Under the pieces are notes generated by a model. That model ran no database searches. It was not told the origin of the DNA and saw nothing but the letters and a program-made list of their open reading frames with translations. Both the position numbers and the translations under genes were made by a program. Of a stretch of 23,362 nt of DNA, positions 7,860-16,300 are shown one piece after another. The first letter of the stretch is position 1. Each line of letters begins with the position of its first letter. The stretch is from Rhodovulum sp. GTDB lineage: Bacteria; Pseudomonadota; Alphaproteobacteria; Rhodobacterales; Rhodobacteraceae. Location: assembly GCA_020637615.1 (NCBI GenBank), contig JACKKC010000038.1, positions 1 to 23,362 of the forward strand, given 5' to 3'.

Positions 7860-8208
7860 GTTCGGCACTCCGGGATCGTGACGGCGGGGCCGCCGGTAGG
7901 GGTTCGTGATGGTCCGATTCCGATGGCGAGGCTGCCGGGGCGGCTCTCAGAGGTTGCCGCCCCGGCAACGCACCCGGGAAAAGTGAACTCAGGCAGGGCA
8001 CTGGATCGGCCTCCCAGAGGCGCCGAAGCTCTCAATTCCCTACCAGAAGCTCTTCTTCAGGCGTCGTATCCGACGTCGCTCCTGCGCCAAAGAACGTCTG
8101 CGACATGTCAAAAGATATTCGAGACAGACCAACGTCCTGCCGGTCAGGCGGTCGGATCCATGAGCGCAAGGCCCCTTGGCAGCTCGCCTGAGAGGCGTTG
8201 GGCGGCTC
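7860..8208. other. Gap between sdaA remnant and purU, with a strong hairpin
   Basis: About 350 bases hold no gene I can support. The main structure is a perfect 12-bp inverted repeat at 7933-7967. A minus-strand 24-codon frame (8032-8106) has no ribosome-binding site. If purU is read from the sox promoter, this segment would be an internal untranslated spacer; otherwise it may hold a separate purU promoter. Confidence 0.4.
7933..7967. promoter_or_regulatory. Perfect 12-bp hairpin in the purU leader
   Basis: Arms TGCCGGGGCGGC (7933-7944) and GCCGCCCCGGCA (7956-7967) pair perfectly around an 11-base loop. The hairpin is about 75 bases upstream of the purU start on the minus strand. No T-run follows, so it is not a standard terminator; an attenuating, processing or mRNA-stabilising role is possible. 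Confidence 0.5.
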
Positions 8209-8695
8209 TCAGCACTCCGGGAGGTCGACTGCTGGGCCGCCTGTCGAGGTTTCCTTGTGCCGACGCTCATGTCGTGGCCGGTCTGGCGCATGGTCTCGAC
8301 GCAGGCGTCGAAGGGCACGACGTCAGTGCCATCGCCGCGAAGCGCGAGCGAGGCGGCGACGGTCTTGATGGCGCCGAGGCCGTTGCGCTCGATGCAGGGG
8401 ACCTGGACGAGACCCCTGACGGAGTCGCAGGTCATGCTGAGGTGATGCTCGAGGTCGATCTCCGCGGCGTTCTCGACTTGGGAGTTGGTGCCGCCGAGCG
8501 CGGCACAGAGGCCGGTGGCGGCCATGGCCGTGGCAGAGCCGACTTCGCCCTTGCAGCCGACATCGGTCCCCGAGATCGAGGCGTTGGTCTTGATGACGCC
8601 TCCGACCGCGGCCGCGATCAGCAGGAAGTCGCGGATGCCGCCGTGGGTCGCGCCGACGCAGTGGTCCCGGTAGTAGCGGATGACGGCGAGCAGCC
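8209..8695 (-). pseudogene. sdaA: L-serine dehydratase SdaA, C-terminal fragment with a frameshift
   Basis: The minus strand reads AVIRYYRDHCVGATHGGIRD, then FLLIAAAVGGVIKTNASISG, GTDVGCKGEVGSATAMAATG and LTAALGGTN-like sequence, then TCDSVRGLVQVPCIERNG and GDGTDVVPFDACVETMRQTG. This is the C-terminal part of the [4Fe-4S] L-serine dehydratase that converts serine to pyruvate, with the cluster cysteines in GCKGEVG and in the TCD and VPCIERN blocks. One base is missing near 8262: after HDMSV the next frame gives HKETSTGGPAVDLPEC and a stop at 8209. Restoring a C gives a normal ending with the conserved terminal Cys. The fragment begins near family residue 290; the N terminus is on the other strand next door. 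Confidence 0.82.
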
Positions 8696-8698
8696 AAG

Positions 8699-8779
8699 TT
8701 TCTCAGCGTATTCGGCATCTTCAAGATCGACGTCGGTCTTTCGCCCTCCCGCACCATGGGTCCGATGCTGGCTGCCCGC
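8699..8779 (+). pseudogene. sdaA: L-serine dehydratase SdaA, N-terminal fragment, inverted
   Basis: On the plus strand the sequence encodes FLSVFGIFKIDVGLSPSRTM followed by GPMLAAR. This closely resembles the start of SdaA (MFLSVFDIFKIGxGPSSSHTMGPM). The codon before FLS is AAG where ATG would be expected. Homology stops after about 27 residues. It abuts the C-terminal fragment, which runs the opposite way, at about 8696-8698. Roughly 260 residues of the middle are absent. The SSSH segment, normally strongly conserved, is degraded to LSPSR, consistent with decay. Confidence 0.75.
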
Positions 8780-8872
8780 CCTGCCGAAACCGGAGCTGCG
8801 GGAGCAATTCCGGTCAGGATGTTGGTGTCGTAATGTGCTCCGCGCGGTTAGCCATGCAGAACGGATGGAACT

Positions 8873-10139
8873 TCAGCCCTCGTGGATCGGATGGGCGTCG
8901 GTGAACTTGCGCACCTCGGCCATCACCTCGGCCTCGACGGCCGCATCGCTCTTGGCGCCGGACGCAGCGAGCGCGTCGACGATCTTCAGGACGAGTTCGC
9001 CGACCTTGGCGAATTCCGCCTCGCCAAAGCCGCGGGTGGTGCCGGCGGAGGTGCCGAGGCGGATGCCGGAGGTGGCGAACGGCGTCCACGGGTCGAAGGG
9101 ATGGCGTTCTTGTTGCAGGTGAGACCGGCGCGCTCCAGCGCCCGCTCAGCGTCGCGGCCCTTGACCCCCTTGGGGCGCAGGTAGACGAGCACATTGTGGC
9201 AGTCGGTGCCGCCGGAGACGATGTTGAGGCCGCCCTTCTGCAGCGTTTGGGCGAGGGTGCGGGCATTGGCGATGACGCAGGCGGCATGTTCTTTGAACGA
9301 TGGCTGCAGCGCCTCGCCGAAGGCGACGGCCTTGGCGGCGACGACGTGCACCAGCGGACCGCCCTGGTTGCCGGGGAAGACCGCGGAGTTGAGCTTCTTC
9401 GCCCGATCCGCGTCGTTGGTGAGGATGATGCCGCCGCGGGGGCCGCGCAGGGTCTTGTGGGTGGTCGAGGTGACGACGTGGGCGTGCGGCACCGGATTCG
9501 GTGGAGGCCGGCAGCAATCAGCCCGGCGTAATGCGCCATGTCGACCATCAGGTACGCGCGAACTTCCTCGGCGATCTTGCGCAAGCCGGTGAAGTCGATC
9601 TGGCGCGGATAGGCCGAGGTGCTGGCGACGATGAGCTTCGGCTTGGTCTCCAGCGCGCGCTCGCGGACGGCGTCCATGTCGATCATCTGGTCCTGCTCGC
9701 GGACTTGGTAGTCGACGACGTCGAACCAGTTGCCGGACATGGTGACCGGCGAGCCGTGGGTCAGGTGGCCGCCGTGGGCGAGCGACATGCCCATGAAACG
9801 GTCGCCGGGCTGAAGAAGGGAGAGAAATGCCGCCTGGTTCGCCTGGGCGCCCGAATGCGGCTGAACGTTGGCGTAGACGGCGCCGAAGAGCTGCTACACG
9901 CGGTCGATCGCGATGGTCTCGACCTCGTCGACGAACTCGCGGCCGCCGTAGTAGCGCTTGCCGGGATAGCCCTCGGCGTACTTGTTGGTCAGCATTGAGC
10001 CCTGGGCGATCTGCACGTCGCGGGAGACGATGTTCTCCGAGGCGATCAGCTCGATCTGGTGCTGCTGGCGGCCGAGGTCGCGGCCGATTGCGGCGGCAAC
10101 GGCATCGTCGGAAAGGCGGGAGGCGTCGGCGTCGAGCAT
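8873..10139 (-). pseudogene. glyA: Serine hydroxymethyltransferase GlyA, one nonsense codon and two frameshifts
   Basis: The full length of a class I PLP enzyme that interconverts glycine and serine with methylene-tetrahydrofolate can be read, but not in one frame. It starts at 10139 (MLDADASRLSDDAVAAAIGR) and keeps the IELIASEN and NKYAEGYPGKRYYGG blocks. An amber codon at 9894-9896 follows AIDRV. The frame then resumes through QLFGAVYANVQPHSGAQAN to AHYAGLIAAGLH. A missing C near 9500 shifts into PHAHVVTSTTHKTLRGPRGG (PLP-binding Lys). A second missing C near 9098 follows TCNKNAIP. The tail runs FDPWTPFATSGIRLGTSAGT to AHPIHEG. Both deletions shorten C runs, so sequencing error is a possible explanation for those two, but the amber codon is a substitution. 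Confidence 0.88.
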
Positions 10140-10149
10140 GGGAGTTCCC

Positions 10150-10617
10150 TTAGAGACCTGCGGCGATCTCGCGCATGGCGATGTCGAAGAGGGCGCGGAC
10201 ATGCGGCGCGAACGAGCGCCAGACGGTGAGTCGGAAGCGGTCGTTCGCCTCGCGGACGAGGACGACCTGCGCCGTGTCGTAGACGGTACGGGCACCTGCG
10301 CCGACCGGCATCGACGCGAGGTCGCGTGGGCAGCCGGTGGCAAGCAGGTCGAGGACGGCCGGGCCTTCGAGCAGGTAGGTGATCTCGCGGTCGGAGACCT
10401 CGACGGCACTGTAGGGCCCTGGCAACCCGGCGACGAGATCCGCGGCGGCGTCGCCTTCCAACAGCCATTCGTCCGGGCCGAGGCAGAGGGCGCAGCCCTC
10501 GATCGCACCGATGCGGGTCGGCAGGGGCTGGCCGGTCGGATCGGCGACCCGCAGCGTGATGCGGGTCGGCGGCGGCAGCTCGGTGACGGTCACGCCGGGG
10601 TCGGTGGTTGCAGTCAT
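10150..10617 (-). CDS. soxG: Sarcosine oxidase gamma subunit SoxG
   Basis: A 155-residue small subunit of heterotetrameric sarcosine oxidase. It contains the GcvT-like blocks of the family: LPTRIGAIEGCALCLGPDEW (about 31-50), then a typical WLL, LLEGPAVLDLLATGCPRDLA and VVLVREANDRFRLTVWRSFA, ending with a region where an FAPHVRALFDIA-type tail is usual. It is shorter than many SoxG proteins (about 180-210 residues), mainly at the N terminus. The start at 10617 has AGGAG close upstream and lies 14 bases after soxA. Gamma has no known catalytic cofactor of its own and supports assembly of the alpha-beta core. The broken glyA starts 10 bases downstream. Confidence 0.9.
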   Translation of the reverse strand: MTATTDPGVTVTELPPPTRITLRVADPTGQPLPTRIGAIEGCALCLGPDEWLLEGDAAADLVAGLPGPYSAVEVSDREITYLLEGPAVLDLLATGCPRDLASMPVGAGARTVYDTAQVVLVREANDRFRLTVWRSFAPHVRALFDIAMREIAAGL

Positions 10618-10631
10618 CGCTCCTACTCCTC

Positions 10632-13631
10632 TCAGGCGCTCAGCCGGCGGTTCTCGGGGTCGAGGAAGGCGGTGCTCTTCACCACCTTCGCGGTGATGGT
10701 GCCGCCGGGCATCGGGATGTGCAGCGTCTGCCCGTCCCGTTCCCGGCCGTCGACGACAACGGCCATGGCGATCGAGCGGCCGAGCGCGTCGCTCCAGTAG
10801 GAGGAGGTGACGTGGCCGATCATCGTCATCGGCTTCGGCTGGGCCGGGTCTGCCACGATCTGCGCTCCCTCCTGCAGCACGACCTTCGGGTCTTCGGTCA
10901 GGAGGCCGACCAGCTGCTTGCGGCCCTTCGCCACCATATCGGGGCGGGTCAGCGAGCGCTTGCCGACGAAATCGGGTTTCGCCTTGCCGATCGCCCAGGT
11001 CAGGCCGGCGTCGCCGGGCGTCAGCGTGCCGTCGGTGTCCTGGCCGACGATGATATAGCCCTTCTCCGCGCGCAGGACATGCATGGTCTCGGTGCCGTAG
11101 GGGCAGATGTCGTATTGCTGGCCGGCCTGCCAGAGCGTCTCCCAGAGGGCGCGGCCGTGGCGGGCGGGGACGTTGACCTCGAAGCCTAGCTCGCCGGTGA
11201 AGGAGACGCGGAACAGCCGGGCCGGGAAGCCGGCGACGGTGCATTCCGCGACCGCCATGTGCGGGAATGCCTCGGCCGAGATGTCGAGCCCCTCGACGAA
11301 AGGCTCGAGCAGCTTGCGGGCGTTCGGCCCCTGCAGCGCCACGACCGCCCACTGTTCCGTCGTCGAGGTGAGCCAGACCTTGAGGTCCGGCCACTCGGTC
11401 TGCAGGTAGTCCTCCATCATGTTCAGCACGCGCGCCGCGCCGCCGGTCGTCGTCGTGACGTGGAAGCGGTCCTCGGCGATCCGGCCGATGACGCCGTCGT
11501 CGCGGATGAAGCCGTCCTCGCCGAGCAGCAGGCCGTAGCGGCAGCGCCCGACCCCGAGCTTCGCCCAGGGGTTCGTGTACATCCGCTCCATGAAGGTCAC
11601 GGCGTCGGGGCCGACGACCTCGATCTTGCCGAGGGTAGAGGCGTCGAAGATGCCGACCGAGGCGCGGGCGCCGCGGCACTCGCGACCGACCGCCGCGTGC
11701 ATGTCCTCGCCCGGCTTCGGGAAGAACCAGGCGCGGCGCCAGAGGGCGACCGGCTCGAAGACCGCGCCGTTCGCCTCGGCCCAGGGGTCGATCGGCGTCT
11801 TGCGGGTGACCTCGAAGGTCGCGTCCTGGTGGTAGCCGGCGAAGGTGCCGAAGGTCGTCGGCGAGTAGGGCGGCCGGAAAGTGGTCAGACCGACCTGCGG
11901 CGGCGCCTTGCCGAGCGCGTCCGAGGCTATCATCAGGCCGTTGATGTTCGACATCTTGCCCTGGTCGGTCGCCATGCCGTTCGTCGTGTAGCGCTTGACG
12001 TGCTCGATCGAGCGCATCCCCTCGCGCACGGCCAGGCGGATGTCCTTGGCCGTCACGTCGTTCTGGAAGTCGATGAAGGCCTTGGCCTTGGCCGGGTCGC
12101 GGTCGGTCGGGAGCTCCTTCAGCGTAATGCCCGAGCCGGTGCGGTCGGCGGCCACGCCGAAGACCGGAGCCTCCGCCTCGAGGCCGACGTCGCGGGCGGC
12201 GGCCGCCCCGGCGTTGGCGCCGTCCCCGAGCGAGGCGGCGATGCTCCAGAGGCCGCGGCCGGCGCCGGCGATCTGCACCGCCTCTGTCTTCCTGCCCGGC
12301 AGGTAGACCTGCAGCGCCTCGTCCCAGGCAAGCTTTCCTTGCGTGTGGCTGAAGAGGTGCAGGCAGGGGGTCCAGCCGCCGCACATCAGCACCGCGTCGC
12401 AGCCGATGTCGCGGGGCTCACCGGCCTTGCCACCCTCCATGCGGTTGACGCGGAGCGACGTCACCCGCAGTCGGCCCGCGGTGCCGGTGACCGTGCGGCC
12501 GAGCAACGCCTCGATGCCGAGGGCGTGGGCGCGGTCGGTCAGCGCCGGGTCGACGGACGCGCGCATATCGACGATGACAACAGGTTTCGCGCCGGCTCCC
12601 GCGAGGTCGAAGGCGGCGTGCCAGGCCGAATCATGCGCGGTGACAATCGCCGGGCGGTCGCCGACCTTGACGCCGTAGCGGTTGAGATAGGTCTGGGCGG
12701 CGCTGGCGAGCATGACACCGGGGCGGTCGTTGCCGTCGAAGACCAGCGGCTTCTCGAGCGCGCCCTGCGCCAGTACCACTTCCTTGGCGCGGACCTTCCA
12801 CATCCGCTCGCGCGGGGCGCCCTCCGGGGGCGCGGCGAGGTGGTCGGTCAGCCGCTGCGCCAGGCCCACGAGGTTCTGGTGATAATAGCCGATGGCGGTG
12901 GTGCGCGGCATCACCTGCACGTTCGCCAACCCATCGAGTTCGGCGACGGTGGCGGCGAGCCAGTCCCAGGCCGGCTGGCCGTCGATGACGACCGTCGGTT
13001 CGGAGAGCAGCGTGCCGCCGACCTCCGCGTTCTCGTCGACGAGCATCACGCTGGCGCCGGAGCGGCCGGCGGCGAGCGCCGCGGCGAGGCCGGCGGGACC
13101 GGCGCCGACGACGAGCACGTCGACATGGGCGAAGCGGCTGGCGTAGCTGTCCGCGTCGGGCTCGGTGGGGGAGACGCCGAGGCCCGCGGCGTTGCGGATG
13201 ACGGGCTCGTAGACGCGGTCCCAGAAGGCGCGCGGCCACATGAAGGTCTTGTAGTAGAAGCCGGCGGAGAACAGCGAGCCGAGATTGTCGTTGATCGCGC
13301 CCATGTCGAAGGCGAGCGACGGCCAGCGGTTCTGGCTGGCGGCCTCGAGGCCCTCGCGGATCTCCTGGATGGTGGCGCGGGTGTTGGGCTCGAAGCGGCC
13401 CGGGCCGCGGCGGGTGCCCATGAGCGCGTTCGGCTCGTCCGAGCCCGCCGAGACCACACCGCGGGGACGGTGGTACTTGAACGAGCGGCCCATCAGGTGG
13501 ACGCCGTTGGCGAGCAGCGCCGAGGCGAGGGTGTCGCCGGCGAGACCTTGGTAGGTCTTGCCGTCGAAGGTGAAGTTGACGGGCTTGCCGTGGTCGACGC
13601 GGCCGCGGCCCTGCAGGCGGTAGCTGGTCAT
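10632..13631 (-). CDS. soxA: Sarcosine oxidase alpha subunit SoxA
   Basis: The 999-residue large subunit, starting MTSYRLQGRGRVDHGKPVNF. Residues about 15-100 are a ferredoxin-like domain without cluster cysteines. Residues about 170-580 are a dinucleotide-binding oxidoreductase region with VGAGPAGLAAALAAGRSGAS (from about 175). Residues about 610-999 form GcvT and GcvT C-terminal barrel domains, which bind tetrahydrofolate and accept the methylene group from sarcosine, yielding 5,10-methylene-THF. Its ATG overlaps the soxD stop by four bases. Length and domain order match family members and no lesion is visible. The longer upstream frame is just read-through across soxD. Confidence 0.96.
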   Translation of the reverse strand: MTSYRLQGRGRVDHGKPVNFTFDGKTYQGLAGDTLASALLANGVHLMGRSFKYHRPRGVVSAGSDEPNALMGTRRGPGRFEPNTRATIQEIREGLEAASQNRWPSLAFDMGAINDNLGSLFSAGFYYKTFMWPRAFWDRVYEPVIRNAAGLGVSPTEPDADSYASRFAHVDVLVVGAGPAGLAAALAAGRSGASVMLVDENAEVGGTLLSEPTVVIDGQPAWDWLAATVAELDGLANVQVMPRTTAIGYYHQNLVGLAQRLTDHLAAPPEGAPRERMWKVRAKEVVLAQGALEKPLVFDGNDRPGVMLASAAQTYLNRYGVKVGDRPAIVTAHDSAWHAAFDLAGAGAKPVVIVDMRASVDPALTDRAHALGIEALLGRTVTGTAGRLRVTSLRVNRMEGGKAGEPRDIGCDAVLMCGGWTPCLHLFSHTQGKLAWDEALQVYLPGRKTEAVQIAGAGRGLWSIAASLGDGANAGAAAARDVGLEAEAPVFGVAADRTGSGITLKELPTDRDPAKAKAFIDFQNDVTAKDIRLAVREGMRSIEHVKRYTTNGMATDQGKMSNINGLMIASDALGKAPPQVGLTTFRPPYSPTTFGTFAGYHQDATFEVTRKTPIDPWAEANGAVFEPVALWRRAWFFPKPGEDMHAAVGRECRGARASVGIFDASTLGKIEVVGPDAVTFMERMYTNPWAKLGVGRCRYGLLLGEDGFIRDDGVIGRIAEDRFHVTTTTGGAARVLNMMEDYLQTEWPDLKVWLTSTTEQWAVVALQGPNARKLLEPFVEGLDISAEAFPHMAVAECTVAGFPARLFRVSFTGELGFEVNVPARHGRALWETLWQAGQQYDICPYGTETMHVLRAEKGYIIVGQDTDGTLTPGDAGLTWAIGKAKPDFVGKRSLTRPDMVAKGRKQLVGLLTEDPKVVLQEGAQIVADPAQPKPMTMIGHVTSSYWSDALGRSIAMAVVVDGRERDGQTLHIPMPGGTITAKVVKSTAFLDPENRRLSA

Positions 13632-13930
13632 TTGGCGTCTCCCGTCAGGCTGGAGATGTCGGGACGGGGCTCGTCCGCCCTGTAGGTGGCGAGGAACTTG
13701 TCGCCGACGGTCTCGCGCACCGCGTTGAAGAAGCGCGCGCAGCCGTTGACGTGGCGCCAGCGCTCGAAGTGCACGCCCTTCGGGTTGGTGCGGATGAAGA
13801 GGAAGTCGCGCCACTCCTCGTCCGTCAGCTTCGACGGATCGGCCGGGCGGGCAATGTGTGCCTCGCCGGCATAGGCGAACTCGAGCTCGGGAAGGTCCTG
13901 CTCGCAGTAGGGGCAATGGATCAGAAGCAT
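13628..13930 (-). CDS. soxD: Sarcosine oxidase delta subunit SoxD
   Basis: A 100-residue zinc-binding subunit. The N terminus HCPYCEQDLPELEF supplies Cys6 and Cys9; RHVNGCARFFN supplies His60 and Cys64. Together these are the four zinc ligands known from this family. The middle RDFLFIRTNPKGVHFERWRH is the standard SoxD block. The start at 13930 follows soxB by 11 bases with a GGGAG ribosome-binding site, and the stop overlaps the soxA start (ATGA). The subunit bridges alpha and beta in the holoenzyme. Confidence 0.95.
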   Translation of the reverse strand: MLLIHCPYCEQDLPELEFAYAGEAHIARPADPSKLTDEEWRDFLFIRTNPKGVHFERWRHVNGCARFFNAVRETVGDKFLATYRADEPRPDISSLTGDAK

Positions 13931-13941
13931 CTCTCGTCTCC

Positions 13942-15195
13942 CTAATGCGCGACGGCGGCGGCGGCGGCTTCGTCGATCAGCCGGCCGGTGGTGAAGCGCT
14001 CCAGCGTGAAGGGCGCGTTGATCGGATGCGGCTCGTCCTTGGCCACGGTCCAGGCGAGCGTATGCGCCGCACCGGGCGTCGCCTTGAAGCCGCCGGTGCC
14101 CCAGCCGCAGTTGACGTAGAGGCCGGGCACCGGCGTCTTGCCGAGGATCGCCGAGCGGTCCGGCGTCACGTCGACGATGCCGCCCCATTTGCGCAGCATC
14201 CGCATGCGGCGGAAGATCGGGAAGATCTCGCAGATCGCGGCGAGGGTGTGCTCGATCAGCGGCAGGCCGCCGCGCTGCGAATAGCTGACGTACTGGTCGG
14301 TGCCCGAGCCGATGACCAGCTCGCCCTTGTCGGACTGGCTGATATAGGCGTGGACGCTGTTCGACATCACCACGCAGGGGAATATCGGCTTGACCGGCTC
14401 GGAGACCAGCGCCTGCAGCGGGTAGGATTCGAGCGGCAGACGGACGCCGGCCGAATCCATGACGACGGACGTATGGCCGGCGGCGGAGACCGCGACCTTC
14501 TTCGCGGCGATGAAGCCCTTCGCGGTCTCGACGCCGGTCACCCGGCCGTCCGGGCCGCGGCGGATCGCTGTCACCGGGCAGTTCTGGATGATGTCGACGC
14601 CGCGCGCGGCCGCCCCCCGCGCATAGCCCCAGGCGACGGCGTCGTGGCGGGCGGTCCCGGCGCGTTTCTGCAGCGCCGCGCCCATCACCGGGTAGCGGGC
14701 CTTCGGGTTGATGTCGAGCGGCGGGCAGAAGGCCTTCGCCTCCTGCGCGGAGAGCCAGACGTTGTCGACGCCGTTCAGCCGGTTGGAGTGGACGTGGCGC
14801 TGGAAGGACTGCACATCGTGGACGTTGTGCGCGAGCATCAGGACGCCGCGCTTGGAGTACATGACGTTGTAGTTCAGGTCCTGGGAAAGGTTCTCCCAGA
14901 GGTCGAGGGCGTGGTCGTAGAGCCGGGCGCTCTCGTCGTAGAGGTAGTTCGAGCGGATGATGGTGGTATTGCGCCCGGTGTTGCCGCCGCCGAGCCAGCC
15001 CTTGTCGATCACCGCGACATTGGTGATCCCGTGCTCCTTCGCGAGGTAGTAGGCGGCGCCGAGGCCGTGGCCGCCGGCACCGACGATGACCACGTCGTAG
15101 GCCGCCTTCGGCTCGCGGTCGGGCCATTGTGGGGTCCAGTTCTTCTGGCCGGTCAGCGCGCCCCTGATGACCTGGGCGAAGGAGAAATGCGTCAT
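13942..15195 (-). CDS. soxB: Sarcosine oxidase beta subunit SoxB
   Basis: A 417-residue DAO-type flavoprotein that carries the sarcosine-oxidising site. The FAD-binding motif VVIVGAGGHGLGAAYYLA lies at about 35-52, with VAVIDKGWLGGGNTGRNTTI closing the nucleotide site. His184 in TARHDAVAWGYARG is at the position where a covalent FMN is attached in characterised homologues (alignment by motif, not by structure). C-terminal blocks GGIVDVTPDRSAILGKTPV and LYVNCGWGTGGFKATPGAAH are also standard. It is the first gene of the minus-strand sox operon, starting 104 bases from a divergent AraC regulator with a dyad-bearing promoter between them. No lesion is visible. Confidence 0.96.
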   Translation of the reverse strand: MTHFSFAQVIRGALTGQKNWTPQWPDREPKAAYDVVIVGAGGHGLGAAYYLAKEHGITNVAVIDKGWLGGGNTGRNTTIIRSNYLYDESARLYDHALDLWENLSQDLNYNVMYSKRGVLMLAHNVHDVQSFQRHVHSNRLNGVDNVWLSAQEAKAFCPPLDINPKARYPVMGAALQKRAGTARHDAVAWGYARGAAARGVDIIQNCPVTAIRRGPDGRVTGVETAKGFIAAKKVAVSAAGHTSVVMDSAGVRLPLESYPLQALVSEPVKPIFPCVVMSNSVHAYISQSDKGELVIGSGTDQYVSYSQRGGLPLIEHTLAAICEIFPIFRRMRMLRKWGGIVDVTPDRSAILGKTPVPGLYVNCGWGTGGFKATPGAAHTLAWTVAKDEPHPINAPFTLERFTTGRLIDEAAAAAVAH

Positions 15196-15221
15196 GGCGG
15201 GCCCCCCTGGATTGCCGGACC

Positions 15222-15265
15222 TCTATACTGGATTCGTCGCGGGCTGACGTGTACCCTTGCGTCAG
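15222..15265 (-). promoter_or_regulatory. soxB promoter with an inverted repeat overlapping -35
   Basis: On the minus strand a -10-like TATAGA lies at 15227-15222. A 17-base spacer places the -35 region at about 15250-15245. That region is covered by one arm of a perfect dyad, CTGACG (15244-15249) N10 CGTCAG (15260-15265). The -35 itself is weak, as at activator-dependent promoters. A role for one of the neighbouring GlxA-type regulators is inferred. Confidence 0.5.
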
Positions 15266-15298
15266 TTTCGCGGTAGCTAGGCGGCAGGAGATCGTGGG

Positions 15299-16300
15299 TT
15301 GCCCCAGCTCAACGTCGGCCTCATCCTCACGCGCCGCTTCACGCTCTGCGCGCTCGGCAATTTCGTGGACGTGTTGCGCCTCGCCGCCGACGAGGGCGAC
15401 CGCTCGCGGCCCATCCTCTGTGCCTGGAAGGTGCTATCACCGACGATGGAGCCGATCGCTTCGAGCTCGGGCATCGTCGTCCAGCCGGACGAGCCTCTGG
15501 GCGACCCGGCCCGCTTCGACTATCTCGTTGTCGTCGGCGGGCTCGTCGACGAGGTCGAGCGGCTGCACACCGACACCGTGCGTTTCCTGGAGCGCGCTGC
15601 GGCGGCAGGCATCCCGCTGGTGGGTGTCTGCACCGGGACATACGTGCTGCACCGGGCCGGGCTGATGGACGGCTATCGGGCCTGCGTCAGCTGGTTCCAC
15701 CATGACGACTTCCTCGAGCGGTTCGACGGGCTCAAGCCGGTCTCCGATCAGATCTTCGTCGTCGACCGCGACCGGCTGACCTGCTCGGGCGGCGTCGCGG
15801 CGGCGCATCTCGCCGCCTTCATCGTCGAGCGCCATCTCGGGCGGGCGCGCGCGGCGAAGAGCCTGCACATCATGATCATCGACGAGGCGGCTGCGGAGGA
15901 GCCCCAGCCGGGCATGCCGCTCGCGCTCGCCACCGACGACGCGCTGGTGCGGCGGGCCCTACTCGTCATGCAGCAGTCTATCGACTCGCCGCTTTCGATC
16001 GGCCGCGTCGTCGTCCAGCTGGCAGTGAGCCGGCGCAAGCTCGAGCGGCACTTCCGCCAGGCGCTCGGCATGACGCCGCTGGAAGCCGATCGTCTGATCC
16101 GACTCGAGCAGGCGAAGCACCTGCTCGTCACGACCGCGCGGTCCGCCACCCGGATCGCGAACGAGACCGGCTTCTGCGACCTGCCGCACATGATCAAGGT
16201 GTTTCGCGCCGCGGAGGGCATCACCCCGGATGTCTTTCGCCGTAGCGGTCGCGGTTCTACTGCGGTGTCGGCGCTTCCACCAACGGTCGGGTCTTCCTGA
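15299..16300 (+). CDS. GlxA-family AraC-type transcriptional regulator (sox-side)
   Basis: A 333-residue regulator. Residues about 4-180 are a DJ-1/PfpI-like sensor domain (VGLILTRRFTLCALGNFVDV; Cys111 in LVGVCTGTYVLHRAG). Residues about 218-320 are an AraC-type pair of helix-turn-helix motifs (VSRRKLERHFRQALGMTP and ATRIANETGFCDLPHMIKVF). I used the TTG at 15299 because AGGAG lies 8 bases upstream and the paralogue's sensor domain aligns from there. This architecture is that of GbdR, SouR and CdhR, which sense betaine, sarcosine or carnitine metabolites in Pseudomonas. Location divergent from soxB suggests control of the sarcosine operon. The ligand is not determined. Its 3' end overlaps the next regulator. 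Confidence 0.9.
   Translation: MPQLNVGLILTRRFTLCALGNFVDVLRLAADEGDRSRPILCAWKVLSPTMEPIASSSGIVVQPDEPLGDPARFDYLVVVGGLVDEVERLHTDTVRFLERAAAAGIPLVGVCTGTYVLHRAGLMDGYRACVSWFHHDDFLERFDGLKPVSDQIFVVDRDRLTCSGGVAAAHLAAFIVERHLGRARAAKSLHIMIIDEAAAEEPQPGMPLALATDDALVRRALLVMQQSIDSPLSIGRVVVQLAVSRRKLERHFRQALGMTPLEADRLIRLEQAKHLLVTTARSATRIANETGFCDLPHMIKVFRAAEGITPDVFRRSGRGSTAVSALPPTVGSS

Noticed and set aside
7985..8040. Glycine riboswitch-like words (CTCAGGCA and GGCGCCGAAG) on the plus strand upstream of glycine-related genes
   Set aside because: The two words are on the wrong strand for purU, the spacing and stems of the aptamer do not form, and no plus-strand gene follows.
8032..8106. 24-codon minus-strand frame starting MSQTFFGAGATSDTTPEEEL
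   Set aside because: No ribosome-binding site, no recognisable family, and it sits among pseudogene debris; it may be chance.
11259..13685. 808-codon plus-strand open frame across soxA
   Set aside because: It is antisense to the intact soxA; its composition (rich in Arg, Gly, Val, Asp and His) and lack of family motifs are typical of the shadow of a GC-rich gene.
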